Assembly: GCA_002784245.1 (NCBI GenBank)
Contig: PFKL01000003.1
Span: 1-7,025, forward strand
Reading direction: 5' to 3'
Source: Comamonadaceae bacterium CG_4_10_14_3_um_filter_60_75
GTDB taxonomy: Bacteria > Pseudomonadota > Gammaproteobacteria > Burkholderiales > Burkholderiaceae_C
DNA length: 7,025 nucleotides
Position numbers and translations under genes: made by a program. The notes under the pieces were generated by a model. That model had not been told where the DNA came from and made no database searches. It saw only the letters and a program-made list of their open reading frames with translations. Shown here piece after piece: positions 6,619 to 7,025 of this stretch. Positions within the stretch are counted from its first letter, which is position 1. Each line of letters begins with the position of its first letter.

Positions 6619-7025
6619 TGTACGAACAAGCATCCCATGCCATGTTGAACGAGATCCTGATGGAGCTCAAGCCCGAGATCGGCGAGCATCGGCTGCGTCA
6701 TTTTTACACCCGTCTGGGGGCCAATTTTTACGCTATCCATTCGCTGTTTCACCTGCTCTACGGTGAGCGTCCCGACTTCAAGGCGCACATGGTCAATCTG
6801 GTCGAGACGCTAGCGGTGCGCTACATGGAACGCAGCCCGCAACTACGCAAGTCAGACCTGGCCCGCGAGCGCGACTACAACTGGTTCTTGAGCCAGAAGT
6901 GGGTCGGTATGGCGCTGTATTGCGACCGTTTTAGCGACGACCTGAAAGGCCTGCGCACCAAACTGCCCTACCTGCAGGACCTGGGCATCAACCTGCTGCA
7001 CATCATGCCGATTCTGGATTGTCCG
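6618..7025 (+). CDS. ams: Amylosucrase (GH13), 3' end beyond the window
   Basis: Partial: 136 codons from ATG 6618 to the right edge with no stop. The enzyme transfers glucose from sucrose onto an alpha-1,4-glucan and releases fructose. The visible part covers the helical N-terminal domain typical of amylosucrases (LNEILMELKPEIGEHRLRHF at 10-29, FHLLYGERPDFKAHM at 47-61). It then enters the first strand of the (beta/alpha)8 barrel: WVGMALYCDRFSDDLKGLR at 95-113 and LGINLLHIMPILDCP at 122-136. This region resembles the YVDRFAGDLKGLREK and YLHLMPL segments of the Neisseria enzyme as I recall it. The catalytic Asp and Glu lie outside the window, so activity cannot be confirmed. A related GH13 sucrose hydrolase or trehalose synthase is possible, but position after sps-spp and alongside a fructokinase favours amylosucrase. 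Confidence 0.88.
   Translation, partial: MYEQASHAMLNEILMELKPEIGEHRLRHFYTRLGANFYAIHSLFHLLYGERPDFKAHMVNLVETLAVRYMERSPQLRKSDLARERDYNWFLSQKWVGMALYCDRFSDDLKGLRTKLPYLQDLGINLLHIMPILDCP

Noticed and set aside
1..7025. Mobile element, CRISPR array, tRNA or rRNA
   Set aside because: I saw no transposase or integrase motifs, regular repeats, or rRNA-like stretches, and noticed no tRNA on reading. The window is explained by two ordinary operons and one gap.

Overview
The window is high-GC, densely packed bacterial DNA with every gene on the + strand. Codon use, gene style and protein sequences fit a betaproteobacterium, probably of the Burkholderiales; this is an inference from general resemblance, not a database match. 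It holds two unrelated gene blocks separated by one 267-base gap.

Block 1 (1-2384) is a divalent-metal ABC importer of the zinc/manganese family, in the order ATPase (5' end cut off by the window edge), membrane permease, periplasmic metal-binding protein. The ATPase and permease genes overlap by four bases (ATGA). The binding protein follows 24 bases later behind its own strong ribosome binding site. The binding protein keeps three His ligands plus an Asp and has only a very short His-containing loop, which favours zinc but does not prove it.

The gap (2385-2651) has no convincing gene. It holds a bulged hairpin just after the binding-protein gene (possible weak terminator), a short palindrome, a 10-base direct repeat, weak promoter-like sequences and the ribosome binding site of the next gene.

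Block 2 (2652 to the right edge) is a sucrose synthesis and recycling operon: PfkB-type fructokinase, sucrose-phosphate synthase, sucrose-phosphate phosphatase and the first 136 codons of an amylosucrase. Each junction overlaps (ATGA, ATGA, TGATG), so the four genes are very likely one transcript with coupled translation. Together the enzymes form a closed loop. The synthase joins a nucleotide-activated glucose to fructose 6-phosphate, the phosphatase releases sucrose, amylosucrase moves the glucose onto an alpha-1,4-glucan and frees fructose, and the fructokinase returns fructose to fructose 6-phosphate. The cell can therefore hold sucrose as an osmolyte or carbon store, or pass its glucose into glucan. 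This enzyme set is known from methanotrophs and related bacteria, so it is notable here rather than new.

The most informative molecular detail is in the synthase. Its C-terminal third is a phosphatase-like HAD domain whose catalytic residues are replaced, while the next gene encodes the same fold with all catalytic motifs intact.
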